Shown: piece after piece, positions 16,604 to 23,782 of the stretch
Layout: every line of letters begins with the position of its first letter
Numbering within the stretch: the stretch's first letter is position 1
Assembly (NCBI RefSeq): GCF_001044255.1
Contig: NZ_JYNX01000022.1
Location: 1 to 49,863 of the forward strand
Direction of reading: 5' to 3'
Source of the DNA: Mycolicibacterium chubuense
GTDB lineage: Bacteria; Actinomycetota; Actinomycetes; Mycobacteriales; Mycobacteriaceae
Length of the DNA stretch: 49,863 bases
Notes under the pieces: generated by a model
The model's database searches: none
The model's input: the letters and a program-made list of their open reading frames with translations, nothing else
What the model was told of the DNA's origin: nothing
Translations under genes and position numbers: made by a program

Positions 16604-16832
16604 TGCTGAGAGAACCGTCGGCCGCCCCGCAGCCGTCGATCACCCCTTCCGGCCGACTCTTCGTCGTGGAGAACGGGGAGCTCTCTAAGCGACGGCGGCG
16701 GCGTGTGATCACCGATATCGGCCGACCCACCCCACCCGCGCACGACGTGCGGCGTACCCGATGCATCGTTGGCGCTGCGCTTCGGCGCCGATCTGGACCG
16801 ACACCTGGCCTCAAAAAACTCGCGGTTGCTGG

Positions 16833-16904
16833 TGGTCCCGGCTGGGTTCGAACCAGCGACCTTCCGCGTGTGAGGCGGACGCTCTCCCACTGAGCTACGA
16901 GACC
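16833..16904 (-). tRNA. tRNA-Val (CAC)
   Basis: The acceptor stem GGTCTCG pairs imperfectly with CGGGACC, followed by A73. The anticodon stem TCCGC/GCGGA encloses loop CTCACAC, giving anticodon CAC. The T-arm GCTGG-TTCGAAC-CCAGC is perfect. CCA is not encoded. Confidence 0.95.
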
Positions 16905-17007
16905 GGGGATTTCCGACGGAGTCGGACGAGGCGCAACATTAACATGCGCACCCGGCCCTCCCAGAATTCGACCCTTCTACCAGCGAGTTCACAGGTATGG
17001 TCACCGC

Positions 17008-17430
17008 ATGACGCTGCGTGGCCGGGCCGCCGCCCGCGCGGTCGCGGCATGGGGCGCGGCGAGCCTCTCGGCCGCTCCTGCCGCCGCCGACATCGTGGGC
17101 TTCACCTCGCCCAGCGGCAACATCGGCTGCATGCTGGAGGACGACTACGTGCGCTGCGACATCGCCGCTCGGGATTGGGCGCCCCCGCCCCGTCCTGCCG
17201 ACTGCCCCGACGTCACCGGGTACGGGCAGGGCATCGCGCTGCAGTCGACCGGTTCGGCACGCTTCGTCTGCGCAGGCGACACCGCACTCAACAGTGGACC
17301 GGCGCTCCCGTACGGCCAATCCCGGTCCAGCGCCGCGATCAACTGCACCAGTGAGCAATCGGGTATCAGATGTACGAACTCCGACGGCCACGGATTCAGG
17401 CTCTCGCGCGAGGAATACGCCCTGTTCTGA
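17008..17430 (+). CDS. Secreted small protein, DUF6636-like
   Basis: A 140-aa exported protein. A signal peptide covers about the first 27 residues (basic start, Ala-rich core ending SAAPAAADI). The mature part begins with GFTSPSGNIGC and has six cysteines that could pair (GC, RC, DC, VC, NC, RC). The S-P-S-G-N-I-x-C motif is shared by many mycobacterial secreted proteins of unknown role. It stands alone between tRNA genes with no operon partner. Confidence 0.75.
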   Translation: MTLRGRAAARAVAAWGAASLSAAPAAADIVGFTSPSGNIGCMLEDDYVRCDIAARDWAPPPRPADCPDVTGYGQGIALQSTGSARFVCAGDTALNSGPALPYGQSRSSAAINCTSEQSGIRCTNSDGHGFRLSREEYALF

Positions 17431-17526
17431 GGTGCGACGCGCCCCAACCGGGAGGGGATTTGTCTACGCCCAACTGCGTGGACTATCGTCGTGCATCGCG
17501 ACGAGCGACGAACTCGCCCGTGGCGC

Positions 17527-17599
17527 GCGGATGTAGCGCAGTTGGTAGCGCATCACCTTGCCAAGGTGAGGGTCGCGGGTTCGAATCCCGTCATCCGCT
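17527..17599 (+). tRNA. tRNA-Gly (GCC)
   Basis: The acceptor stem GCGGATG pairs with CATCCGC. Anticodon loop TTGCCAA lies within stem TCACC/GGTGA. The T-loop TTCGAAT is canonical. CCA is not encoded. Confidence 0.96.
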
Positions 17600-17626
17600 C
17601 GAAGGTGCAGTGGCATCAAGCCCAGC

Positions 17627-17697
17627 GGTGGAGTGGCCGAGTGGTGAGGCAACGGCCTGCAAAGCCGTGCACACGGGTTCGATTCCCGTCTCCACCT
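17627..17697 (+). tRNA. tRNA-Cys (GCA)
   Basis: The acceptor stem GGTGGAG pairs with CTCCACC. Anticodon loop CTGCAAA lies in stem ACGGC/GCCGT. T-arm CGGG-TTCGATT-CCCG. CCA is not encoded. Confidence 0.96.
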
Positions 17698-17711
17698 CCA
17701 AGGTGTTCCCG

Positions 17712-17786
17712 GCGCGATTAGCTCAGCGGGAGAGCGCTTCCCTGACACGGAAGAGGTCACTGGTTCAATCCCAGTATCGCGCACCA
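17712..17786 (+). tRNA. tRNA-Val (GAC)
   Basis: The acceptor stem GCGCGAT pairs with ATCGCGC, followed by an encoded ACCA end. Anticodon loop CTGACAC lies in stem CTTCC/GGAAG. T-arm CTGG-TTCAATC-CCAG. It is the last of a three-tRNA run on this strand. Confidence 0.96.
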
Positions 17787-18084
17787 GTATGACCGCAGTT
17801 CAGGACCTGTTCTCGCGCCATGACGACTGCCAGGACTGCAACCGCACGCGCGGCACCCTGGCGATGAGGGCAGTCCGCGGGCGCTCGAGTTGTTCGACGT
17901 CGGTCAGCGCAGACGAACCTGTCGCGGCACAACGCCCACCTCATCCTGTGGGTGTTCTGAGACCTGTCCTGTCAGTGTCCTGAGACTCCTGCGGCACCTG
18001 GTTGCAATGGGCGCCGGAGGGCGCATGATCGAGCGCACGACCGCGGTCCAGACCCAAGCGCCCGGTCGTTGATGGGAGACAGTC
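17787..18084. other. Gap after the tRNA cluster
   Basis: About 300 bp directly after tRNA-Val(GAC). There is no integrase, no excisionase-like gene and no obvious duplicated tRNA 3' end. I see no gene here. Confidence 0.45.
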
Positions 18085-18281
18085 ATGACCGCCAGGCTGA
18101 CCAATCTGACCCGCGGGGAGCGCGAGTCACTTCTGTGGACACTGCGTGTGGTAACCGGTCGAAGCTCGTCGTGCAGCGCATCGAGCTGACTGACCGGATG
18201 CTCGCCGACGCTCGGACGTTGGAGCAGATCGACCGCCGGCTCCGCGAAATCGACGCGAGCGAGGACTACCTCACGCACTGA
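18085..18281 (+). pseudogene. Small protein gene, apparently frameshifted
   Basis: ATG 18085 after GGAGACAGTC opens MTARLTNLTRGERESLLWTL but stops after 34 codons. From about 18155 another frame reads SKLVVQRIELTDRMLADAR and EQIDRRLREIDASEDYLTH to a stop at 18279-18281. Joined, the two parts give a helical, charged protein of about 65 aa. This looks like one gene with a +/-1 shift near 18150-18160. Function unknown. Confidence 0.45.
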
Positions 18282-18467
18282 TCGGGTCGGGCCGGCGGGT
18301 GCGGTGGCCGACCACGTCCCGCCGGCCCGGCGCACAGGATGCGAATCTGCCTGCGCGCCAAGACCGATACCCCCGCGCCTCGCGACATCGCGGCATCGCG
18401 GCATCACTCCGCGTGCACGCCACTCAGCAGTCCCGCTGGGCGCAGATTTCACGTCGCCAGAGCCGCC

Positions 18468-18644
18468 TCAGCCGAAGCCGGGGACGAACCGGGCGCACTC
18501 GCACTCGTCGTCGGTCACGTAGTCGATGAGGCGGCAGCTTCCCCAGTCGTCCCAGTGGCACATTGCGCTGTGGCCGCATCTGCACATCGGCGACGTCTCG
18601 GCAACTCCGACAAGGACGTGGCGCAGCGCCGACCACATGCTCAT
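18468..18644 (-). CDS. Cys-rich mini-protein, probably metal-binding
   Basis: A 58-aa frame with a pattern unlikely by chance: MCRCGHSAMCHWDDWGSC in the middle and ECECARFVPG near the end. The arrangement C-x-C-G-H, C-H, C, then C-x-C-x3-F-x-P resembles small zinc-binding proteins seen in actinobacteria and their phages, often ending in C-x-C-x2-F-x-P. Starts are ATG 18644 or ATG 18638; no good ribosome site is visible. Function unknown. Confidence 0.5.
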   Translation of the reverse strand: MSMWSALRHVLVGVAETSPMCRCGHSAMCHWDDWGSCRLIDYVTDDECECARFVPGFG

Positions 18645-18960
18645 GGTCGCACCGAAAAGCTACTTCCCCGGCCCGGGCGTGGGCTACAACCGGGCCGCGT
18701 CATACCGTGCCGAATTTTCGACCAGCCTACGCTTCGGCACTTTCGGGCAGCAACGCCGCGAAGGCCTGCCAGGCAAACCTGAGAACCCGCTGGCACTCTC
18801 CTGCACGCCCTGCGTGGTTGTCAGTGGATCGGCAGGCGATCGGGGTGGTTCATGCGGTGTTTTCGCGCTGATCATCGATCTCACCCCACGGCCGGGCGCC
18901 GCCGCCCGGCCCCCGATCCCCACGGCGCAGCCCGTGGAGCGTCCCTATCAGGAGATTGCC
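18645..18960. other. Intergenic region before a small secreted protein
   Basis: About 315 bp. No gene is recognised; the open frames covering it have no family features. The promoter of the 18961 gene must lie here. Confidence 0.35.
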
Positions 18961-19209
18961 ATGTCGAACCGAATCACCGTCGCGACCGCCGGACTTCTCG
19001 CCGGCGCCGCCATGCTCGCAGCGTCCCTCGGCGGGGCCGCCGTGTCGCAGGCCGCCAGCAGCGGAGTGGACATCCAGGGCACCTATCCGAAGCCCGGCAC
19101 TTACACCGGCGTCGCCGGCGGCATCTCGCTGTGCACCCAGCACGGCATCAAGATGCCGTGCGGACCGTCGTTCACCCCCGGCATCACCAAAGCCAACAAC
19201 GAGGGCTGA
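18961..19209 (+). CDS. Small secreted protein of unknown function
   Basis: An 82-aa protein starting at ATG after AGGAGATTGCC. It has an Ala-rich signal peptide of about 32 residues (ATAGLLAGAAMLAASLGG, cleavage likely near SQAASS). The short mature part contains two Cys (LCTQHG and MPCGPS) that could form a disulphide. A strong hairpin follows 11 bp after the stop. It resembles other small mycobacterial exported proteins; role unknown. Confidence 0.75.
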   Translation: MSNRITVATAGLLAGAAMLAASLGGAAVSQAASSGVDIQGTYPKPGTYTGVAGGISLCTQHGIKMPCGPSFTPGITKANNEG

Positions 19210-19220
19210 CCGCCCCTTCG

Positions 19221-19260
19221 CAGCGCCACTCTTCGAACATATGATCGAAGAGTGGCGCTG
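19221..19260. terminator. Perfect 16-bp inverted repeat overlapping the next start
   Basis: Arms CAGCGCCACTCTTCGA (19221-19236) and TCGAAGAGTGGCGCTG (19245-19260) enclose an 8-nt loop ACATATGA. It lies 11 bp after the stop of the secreted protein, so it can terminate that transcript. The right arm contains GTG 19252, the only start of the following gene, which would be buried in the RNA stem. No T-tract follows. Confidence 0.7.
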
Positions 19261-19551
19261 CAGAAGATCGGACACGGCGGGCAACCGCAGCCCACCGTGT
19301 TCCGCCGGGTGCACCCACCCTTGGAGGTCCTGGTGGACCTCGTCGCGATGTTCCCGCGCGAGCCGCACGGGGCAGGCCGGTACCACCCGCACGGCCTGCA
19401 GATGGACACCGTTGTCGAAGGCCGCCTGACCTGCTGGGGCCTCGGCGAGCAGGGTGGCTGGTGGGGACTGGTGACCTACGCCGTCTGCTTCGGCAGCGAC
19501 AAGCAGACCGTCACCCATTGGGCGCCGGCCTGGGTGCTCAAACTCAAGTAG
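19252..19551 (+). CDS. Conserved hypothetical protein
   Basis: A 99-aa protein without signal peptide or recognised domain. It is His/Trp-rich in places (GAGRYHPHGLQ, GEQGGWWGLVTYAV, TVTHWAPAWVLKLK). The sequence looks like a small beta-rich protein, but no catalytic motif is evident. GTG 19252 lies inside a perfect hairpin, so translation may be repressed when the stem forms. Confidence 0.65.
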   Translation: MALQKIGHGGQPQPTVFRRVHPPLEVLVDLVAMFPREPHGAGRYHPHGLQMDTVVEGRLTCWGLGEQGGWWGLVTYAVCFGSDKQTVTHWAPAWVLKLK

Positions 19552-19654
19552 CCGATTGACGTTCACCACATGTCCACGCCGTTGTCGCAGCACGGCCGTG
19601 CGCCTGCGCTGCGGACCGGTTGACGGCCGCACGGGACGCGACGAAGCTGAGCTC

Positions 19655-19855
19655 GTGATCGAGTTGAGTGAGCAGCAGATCATCGACCAGCTGGCGCAGC
19701 GTCTGGCCGATGCCCATGCCACCGTGGAGCCGGACCGCGTCGCCGCCGTCGTCCATGCGCAGTACGCCCGCTTCGAGGGCCGGCCCATCCGGGATTTCAT
19801 CCCGCTGTTCGTCGAACGCGGCGCGAAGGCGGAGCTGACCCGGCTCGGCGTCTGA
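19655..19855 (+). CDS. Small helical protein with three-helix-bundle dimerisation-like domain
   Basis: A 66-aa protein that is almost entirely one predicted three-helix domain (QQIIDQLAQRLADAHATV, DRVAAVVHAQYARFEG, RDFIPLFVERGAKAEL). The same module occurs in mycobacteria as a free protein and at the N-terminus of some arsenate-reductase/phosphatase-like proteins, where it is annotated as a dimerisation domain. GTG 19655 was chosen at the edge of the conserved part. Role unknown. Confidence 0.65.
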   Translation: MIELSEQQIIDQLAQRLADAHATVEPDRVAAVVHAQYARFEGRPIRDFIPLFVERGAKAELTRLGV

Positions 19856-19972
19856 CCGACACCCGATTCGTTACCGCATTTCAAGCGCGAATATATGTGG
19901 CTATCAGGCCACTCTCAGGTTGGGTCCGTAATTTCAGAGGCACGGAAGTCCCGATCAGACGACCCCGATACG

Positions 19973-20011
19973 CTCGGCCCGCCACCAACCCCCCTCAGGT
20001 GGCGGGCCGAG
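19973..20011. terminator. Intrinsic-terminator-like hairpin
   Basis: Perfect 14-bp arms CTCGGCCCGCCACC (19973-19986) and GGTGGCGGGCCGAG (19998-20011) flank an 11-nt loop and are followed by ATCGTTT. It sits 118 bp after the three-helix gene and before the secreted protein at 20105. Confidence 0.75.
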
Positions 20012-20104
20012 ATCGTTTGCTGAGCCGGAAAGCCCGCGATGCGGCCGCACCACCCGATAGGGTTCGGGTGCACGAGAACCGATCCGGCGACCAAGGGGTG
20101 GGAC

Positions 20105-20524
20105 ATGATTCGCGAGATGCTGACAGCGACCGCGATCGGCATCGCCGCACTGGGCACAGCGCCCGCCGCGATAGCCGAGCCGGGCCCTGCCTATCCCGAC
20201 GATCCCGGCCACTACGCCACCGATGTCCCCGGCATGAGCTACGACGCCCATCTCACCGCCCCCTGCACCAACATGGAGCGGTTCACCTTCGGCCGCGGTC
20301 CCGGCGGGGAGGCCCTGCAGTGCCGGTGGATTCCGAACCAGTGGCCGCCGGTCTACACGGGCTTCTGGCAGGCCACCTACGATCTGCGCGGCGTGCAGGA
20401 CATCGGCGCCCCGTGCCCCAACCCGCAGTCCGCCGCGCAGGCTCCGGACGGACGCCCGCTGGTCTGCTTCAGCAACGGCTGGCAGGCCGGCATCTACAAC
20501 CGTGAGGGCTTCACGCCCCTGTGA
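20105..20524 (+). CDS. Secreted protein of unknown function
   Basis: A 139-aa protein. The signal peptide covers about residues 1-23 (LTATAIGIAALGTAPAAIA). The mature protein is rich in Pro, Gly and aromatic residues, with four cysteines (APCTN, LQCRW, APCPN, LVCFS) likely paired. GGYWQAT-type repeats are absent. ATG 20105 follows AAGGGGTGGG. It appears to be a typical mycobacterial exported protein; no enzymatic motif was seen. Confidence 0.75.
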   Translation: MIREMLTATAIGIAALGTAPAAIAEPGPAYPDDPGHYATDVPGMSYDAHLTAPCTNMERFTFGRGPGGEALQCRWIPNQWPPVYTGFWQATYDLRGVQDIGAPCPNPQSAAQAPDGRPLVCFSNGWQAGIYNREGFTPL

Positions 20525-20528
20525 GCTG

Positions 20529-20885
20529 TCAGCCGCTGCGCAGGGTCCGGCTCGGCTCGGTGCCGAACACCTCCTTGTAGGCGCTGCTGAACCGCCCGGG
20601 GTGGCTGAAACCGCAACGGCCCGCGATCGAGGTCACGGTGTCGCGAGCCGGATCCGCGGACTTGAGTTCGCGGTGCGCCCGCTCCAGGCGGACGCGCCGC
20701 AGATACTCCAGCGGTGTCGTGCCGATGTGCTCGCGAAACGCGTACTGAATCGCGCGCGGCGTCACGTCGGCGGCTGCGGAAATGTCCCGGATGGTGATCT
20801 CGTACTGGGCGTTCTCGTGGATGAAGTCCAACGCCCGCCTCAACATCCGCGGATGGTGTGTCGTGGTCTTCTCGTCAGATCGCAT
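20529..20885 (-). CDS. AraC-type DNA-binding protein lacking a sensor domain
   Basis: A 118-aa protein consisting almost only of the two helix-turn-helix units of the AraC family: ITIRDISAAADVTPRAIQYAF with HIGTTPLEYLRRVRLERAHREL, and TVTSIAGRCGFSHPGRFSSAYKEVFG. Most family members are 250-330 aa with an N-terminal ligand-binding domain, which is missing here. ATG 20885 is preferred; GTG 20942 would add 19 residues. Its stop lies 4 bp from the preceding convergent gene, and it diverges from the SRPBCC gene, a possible target. Confidence 0.8.
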   Translation of the reverse strand: MRSDEKTTTHHPRMLRRALDFIHENAQYEITIRDISAAADVTPRAIQYAFREHIGTTPLEYLRRVRLERAHRELKSADPARDTVTSIAGRCGFSHPGRFSSAYKEVFGTEPSRTLRSG

Positions 20886-20962
20886 CCCGGAACGGGTTCC
20901 CGAACTAGCCGCGTAGCGAAACCCCTCAGTGATCCAGACCACTCTCGTGACACCATCGACGC

Positions 20963-21457
20963 ATGACCGATCGCATCGAGGTGTCCCGCACGATCGCCGC
21001 TCCCGCCCCTGACGTCTTTGCCGTGCTCTGCGACCCGCAGGGCCACGTGGCGATTGACGCGACGGGCATGCTGCAGGACGCCGACGGGGACCCGGTGCGC
21101 GGGGTCGGCGACAGCTTCGTCGTGCACATGGACCGCGAGGCCCTCAACGACTTTCCCCTGGGCCGCTACGACGTCACGGTGCAGATCAGCGAGTTCGAGC
21201 AGGACCGACACATCGCCTGGACGATCCTGGGACAGATCCGCCCGCAGATCGGCCACGTCTACGGCTACCGCCTCGAATCCGCCGAGGAGGGAACCATGGT
21301 GACGTCCTTCTACGACTGGTCCGGCATCGACCAGCATTGGCGCGACGCGAAGATCTTCCCCGTGGTGTCCGAAGGCGCTCTCCGGGCCACGCTGGGCGTC
21401 CTCGACCGCACGGTGCGGCGCGGTTACCCCGGAGACTCCCGGTCAACCCAGGGTTGA
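20963..21457 (+). CDS. SRPBCC (START-like) family protein
   Basis: A 164-aa single-domain protein of the polyketide cyclase/START-like fold, which forms a hydrophobic ligand cavity. The typical opening IEVSRTIAAPAPDVFAVLCDP and the late strand pattern GTMVTSFYDWSGID support the call. Ligand and reaction are unknown. Its stop codon lies within the first clpC2 operator palindrome. It is divergent from the AraC-type gene. Confidence 0.82.
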   Translation: MTDRIEVSRTIAAPAPDVFAVLCDPQGHVAIDATGMLQDADGDPVRGVGDSFVVHMDREALNDFPLGRYDVTVQISEFEQDRHIAWTILGQIRPQIGHVYGYRLESAEEGTMVTSFYDWSGIDQHWRDAKIFPVVSEGALRATLGVLDRTVRRGYPGDSRSTQG

Positions 21458-21458
21458 C
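21442..21458. promoter_or_regulatory. Operator palindrome upstream of clpC2, distal copy
   Basis: GTCAACCCAGGGTTGAC is a perfect 17-bp palindrome with 8-bp arms. It overlaps the stop codon of the upstream SRPBCC gene and lies 29 bp (start to start) from the proximal copy. Confidence 0.75.
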
Positions 21459-21470
21459 GATCCTCGGCGC

Positions 21471-21487
21471 GTCAACTTAAGGTTGAC
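21471..21487. promoter_or_regulatory. Operator palindrome upstream of clpC2, proximal copy
   Basis: GTCAACTTAAGGTTGAC has 6-bp perfect outer arms (GTCAAC/GTTGAC), as in the distal copy. It ends 2 bp before the clpC2 ATG, so a bound protein would block transcription or initiation. The gene product has its own HTH-like segment, which suggests autoregulation. Confidence 0.75.
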
Positions 21488-21489
21488 GC

Positions 21490-22212
21490 ATGCGCGACGC
21501 CGCCAAAATCAGCCACCCCGTCCGCCTCGACGACCTCATCGACGTCATTACGCGCGTTCACGATCAACCCCTCGACCAGCTGACCGATGCAGTGCTGGCC
21601 GCCGAAGCACTCGGCGAGGTGGCCGACCACCTGATCGGCCACTTCGTCGACCAGGCTCGCCGCTCGGGGGCGTCGTGGACCGAGATCGGCAAGTGCATGG
21701 GTGTCACGAAGCAGGCCGCGCAGAAACGCTTCGTCCCCAGGACGCCCACCGATGCGGCGGCGCTGGACCCCGACGCCGGGTTCAGCCGGTTCACCCCGCG
21801 CGCCCGTGCGGTCATCGTCGAGGCCCAGAACCGCGCGCACGCCGCGGGCAACTCCGAGATCCGCCCGGAGCACCTGGTACTCGGGCTTTTCGCCGACCCG
21901 ACCGGGCTGGCCGCCCGCCTGATCGCCGACCAGGGCGTGGACGCCGCCGCCGTCGCCGCCGCCGTCACCCTGCCGCCCCCGGCCGAGGATGTGCCGGCGC
22001 TCATCCCGTTCGACGCGCGCGCCAAGAAGGCCCTCGAGCTGACGTTCCGTCACGCGCTGCGGCTGGGCCACAACTACGTCGGCACCGAGCACCTCCTGCT
22101 CGCGCTGCACGACCAGGAGGACGACGACGGCGTGCTGCACCGGCTCGGAATCGACGCCGGGCGTTTCGAGAACGACCTCCGCGCCGCGCTGGAGCCCTTC
22201 ACCAACCCGTGA
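21490..22212 (+). CDS. clpC2: ClpC2: HTH plus Clp N-terminal-domain protein
   Basis: A 240-aa homologue of M. tuberculosis Rv2667 by sequence type and neighbourhood. An N-terminal region contains a helix-turn-helix-like segment ASWTEIGKCMGVTKQAAQKR (about 61-80). A Clp N-terminal domain follows with its two repeats, VIVEAQNRAHAAGNSEIRPE with HLVLGLF, and ALELTFRHALRLGHNYVGTE with HLLLAL. There is no AAA+ ATPase module. In mycobacteria this protein is known to bind the ClpC1-targeting cyclomarin class through its Clp_N-like domain and to act as a decoy. Two GTCAAC-GTTGAC palindromes directly before the ATG fit autoregulation through the HTH. Confidence 0.88.
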   Translation: MRDAAKISHPVRLDDLIDVITRVHDQPLDQLTDAVLAAEALGEVADHLIGHFVDQARRSGASWTEIGKCMGVTKQAAQKRFVPRTPTDAAALDPDAGFSRFTPRARAVIVEAQNRAHAAGNSEIRPEHLVLGLFADPTGLAARLIADQGVDAAAVAAAVTLPPPAEDVPALIPFDARAKKALELTFRHALRLGHNYVGTEHLLLALHDQEDDDGVLHRLGIDAGRFENDLRAALEPFTNP

Positions 22213-22248
22213 GGGAATGAAACGGGCGGTCGCGCGGTAGCACACCAC

Positions 22249-22683
22249 ATGGAACTCAACTCCGCTGCGCGTGACCTCATCGGCCGGGGCGCCGACGCCA
22301 CCCTGGTGACCCTCAACCCCGACGGCAGCCCGCAGGTGAGCCTGGTCTGGGTGGCGCTGCAGTCCACCCCGGACGGCGACGAACTGGTGATGGCGCACCT
22401 GTCCGAACACAAGAAGATCCGCAACGTCCGCCGCGACCCGCGGGTGGCGGTCACGATCGTCGCGCCCGAGGGCCCGACCGCCGTGATGCGGCCGTACCTG
22501 TCGATCACCGGGACGGCCCGCATCGTCGAGGGCGGCGCGCCGGAACTGCTCGCCGAACTGGCGCAGACGCTCGCTGCGCCCGACGCGGGCTTCCCTCCCC
22601 CGGACGCGCCGCCGGGTTACCTGACCCGGATCCGCATCGACAAGGTCGGCGGCGTCGGACCCTGGGTGCCTTCGACGTCATAA
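22249..22683 (+). CDS. PPOX-class F420-dependent oxidoreductase
   Basis: A 144-aa split-beta-barrel flavin/deazaflavin protein. Typical features are ATLVTLNPDGSPQVSLVWV at the N-terminus, KKIRNVRRDPRVAVTI in the middle, and the C-terminal TRIRIDKVGGVGPW. Relatives use F420H2 to reduce diverse substrates such as biliverdin or xenobiotics; substrate here unknown. It follows clpC2 by 36 bp on the same strand. Confidence 0.85.
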   Translation: MELNSAARDLIGRGADATLVTLNPDGSPQVSLVWVALQSTPDGDELVMAHLSEHKKIRNVRRDPRVAVTIVAPEGPTAVMRPYLSITGTARIVEGGAPELLAELAQTLAAPDAGFPPPDAPPGYLTRIRIDKVGGVGPWVPSTS

Positions 22684-22760
22684 CTCCGCCGACGGCATCG
22701 CCGGGTGTGCGATCATGCCAGGACCTGCTCGATAAGCGTGGCCCGGAGGGATCCCCACAC

Positions 22761-23255
22761 ATGCGGCGCTGGCTCGTCTTCCTGCTCGCCACCATCGCCA
22801 CGCTCGGCGGCGTGCTCGCACCCCCGGCCGGCGCCGCCGTCATCCCGATCGGGCGGCTCGGCGAGACGTTGCGCGTCGAATTCAAGGGACTGGTCGCCGA
22901 CGTCGCGGTCACCGGCGTCGCGCCGTCGGACGTTCCGCCGGGCTTCGGCTACCCGCCCCGCGCCCCGCGCTACCAGGTGTACCGCGCCGACGTCACGATC
23001 ACCCCGGTGCAACTGCCCACCCCGTACGCGATGGGCATCACCTACGGGTTCCGCGGCGTGACCCCGACCGGGGACGCATACGAGCCCCGCAACAGCGACG
23101 CGCCCGATGCGCTGCAGTACGGAATGCAGAACGCCCAGGTGGGCCGGACGTTCAGCGGCGGTGTCTGGTGGGACTGCTACCGCGACCTGGTGTCCAACGT
23201 CGTGCTGCTCGACCGGGTCACCGGCGTCCGACTGGCCCAGTGGAACGTGGCCTGA
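22761..23255 (+). CDS. Secreted conserved protein (Rv2668-type position)
   Basis: A 164-aa exported protein. The signal peptide MRRWLVFLLATIATLGGVLA ends near PAGAA. The mature part looks beta-rich (GETLRVEFKGLVADVAVTGV, YQVYRADVTITPVQL, GGVWWDCYRDLVSNVVLLD), resembling immunoglobulin-like secreted mycobacterial proteins. ATG 22761 follows GGAGGGATCC. The position between clpC2 and the GNAT gene equals Rv2668. Function unknown. Confidence 0.75.
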   Translation: MRRWLVFLLATIATLGGVLAPPAGAAVIPIGRLGETLRVEFKGLVADVAVTGVAPSDVPPGFGYPPRAPRYQVYRADVTITPVQLPTPYAMGITYGFRGVTPTGDAYEPRNSDAPDALQYGMQNAQVGRTFSGGVWWDCYRDLVSNVVLLDRVTGVRLAQWNVA

Positions 23256-23782
23256 GCCTGCAGATCGGTACGGCCGACGCCGCCCGGCTGGCCGAACTCG
23301 CCGACGTCGCCGCCCGCACCTTCCCGCTGGCCTGTCCCCCGTCGTGTACCCCGGCCGACGTCGCCGCGTTCATCGCCGAGAACCTCACGCCGGCCCGGTT
23401 CGGCGACTACCTCGACGATCCGGACCGGACCGTGCTGACCGCCACCCGAGATGATCGAATCATCGGTTACGCCATGATGATTCGCGGCGTGCCCGATGAC
23501 CCGGATGTGACGGCCGCGGTCACCCTGCGGCCGGCGGTGGAGCTGTCGAAGATGTACGTGCTGCCCGACGCCCACGGCGCGGGGGTGTCGACGGCCCTGA
23601 TGAGCGCCGCCCTCCAGCACGCCGAGGCCGAGGCGGCGGCCTCGGTGTGGCTCGGCGTCAACCAGAAAAACGTTCGCGCGCAACGCTTTTACACCAAGCA
23701 CGGCTTCACCGTCACCGGCACCAAGACGTTCCGGCTGGGCACCCACCTCGAGGCCGACTACGTGATGGCGCGCCCCGTCTGA
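23240..23782 (+). CDS. GNAT-family N-acetyltransferase
   Basis: A 180-aa acetyl-CoA-dependent acetyltransferase. Motif A is VELSKMYVLPDAHGAGVSTALM (the R/Q-x-x-G-x-G/A loop is HGAGVS). Motif B includes VWLGVNQKNVRAQRFYTKHGF. GTG 23240 overlaps the upstream stop by 16 bp. Its 3' end overlaps the convergent zapE gene by 25 bp. The acceptor substrate is unknown. It occupies the Rv2669 position. Confidence 0.87.
   Translation: MERGLSLQIGTADAARLAELADVAARTFPLACPPSCTPADVAAFIAENLTPARFGDYLDDPDRTVLTATRDDRIIGYAMMIRGVPDDPDVTAAVTLRPAVELSKMYVLPDAHGAGVSTALMSAALQHAEAEAAASVWLGVNQKNVRAQRFYTKHGFTVTGTKTFRLGTHLEADYVMARPV

Noticed and set aside
18001-18010. GCAAT at about 18004 as a fifth MarR operator
   Set aside because: Only a single half-site (TTGCAATGGG) with no inverted partner.
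17787-18084. Prophage or integrase beside tRNA-Val(GAC)
   Set aside because: No integrase-like frame, no duplicated tRNA end and no phage gene could be read.
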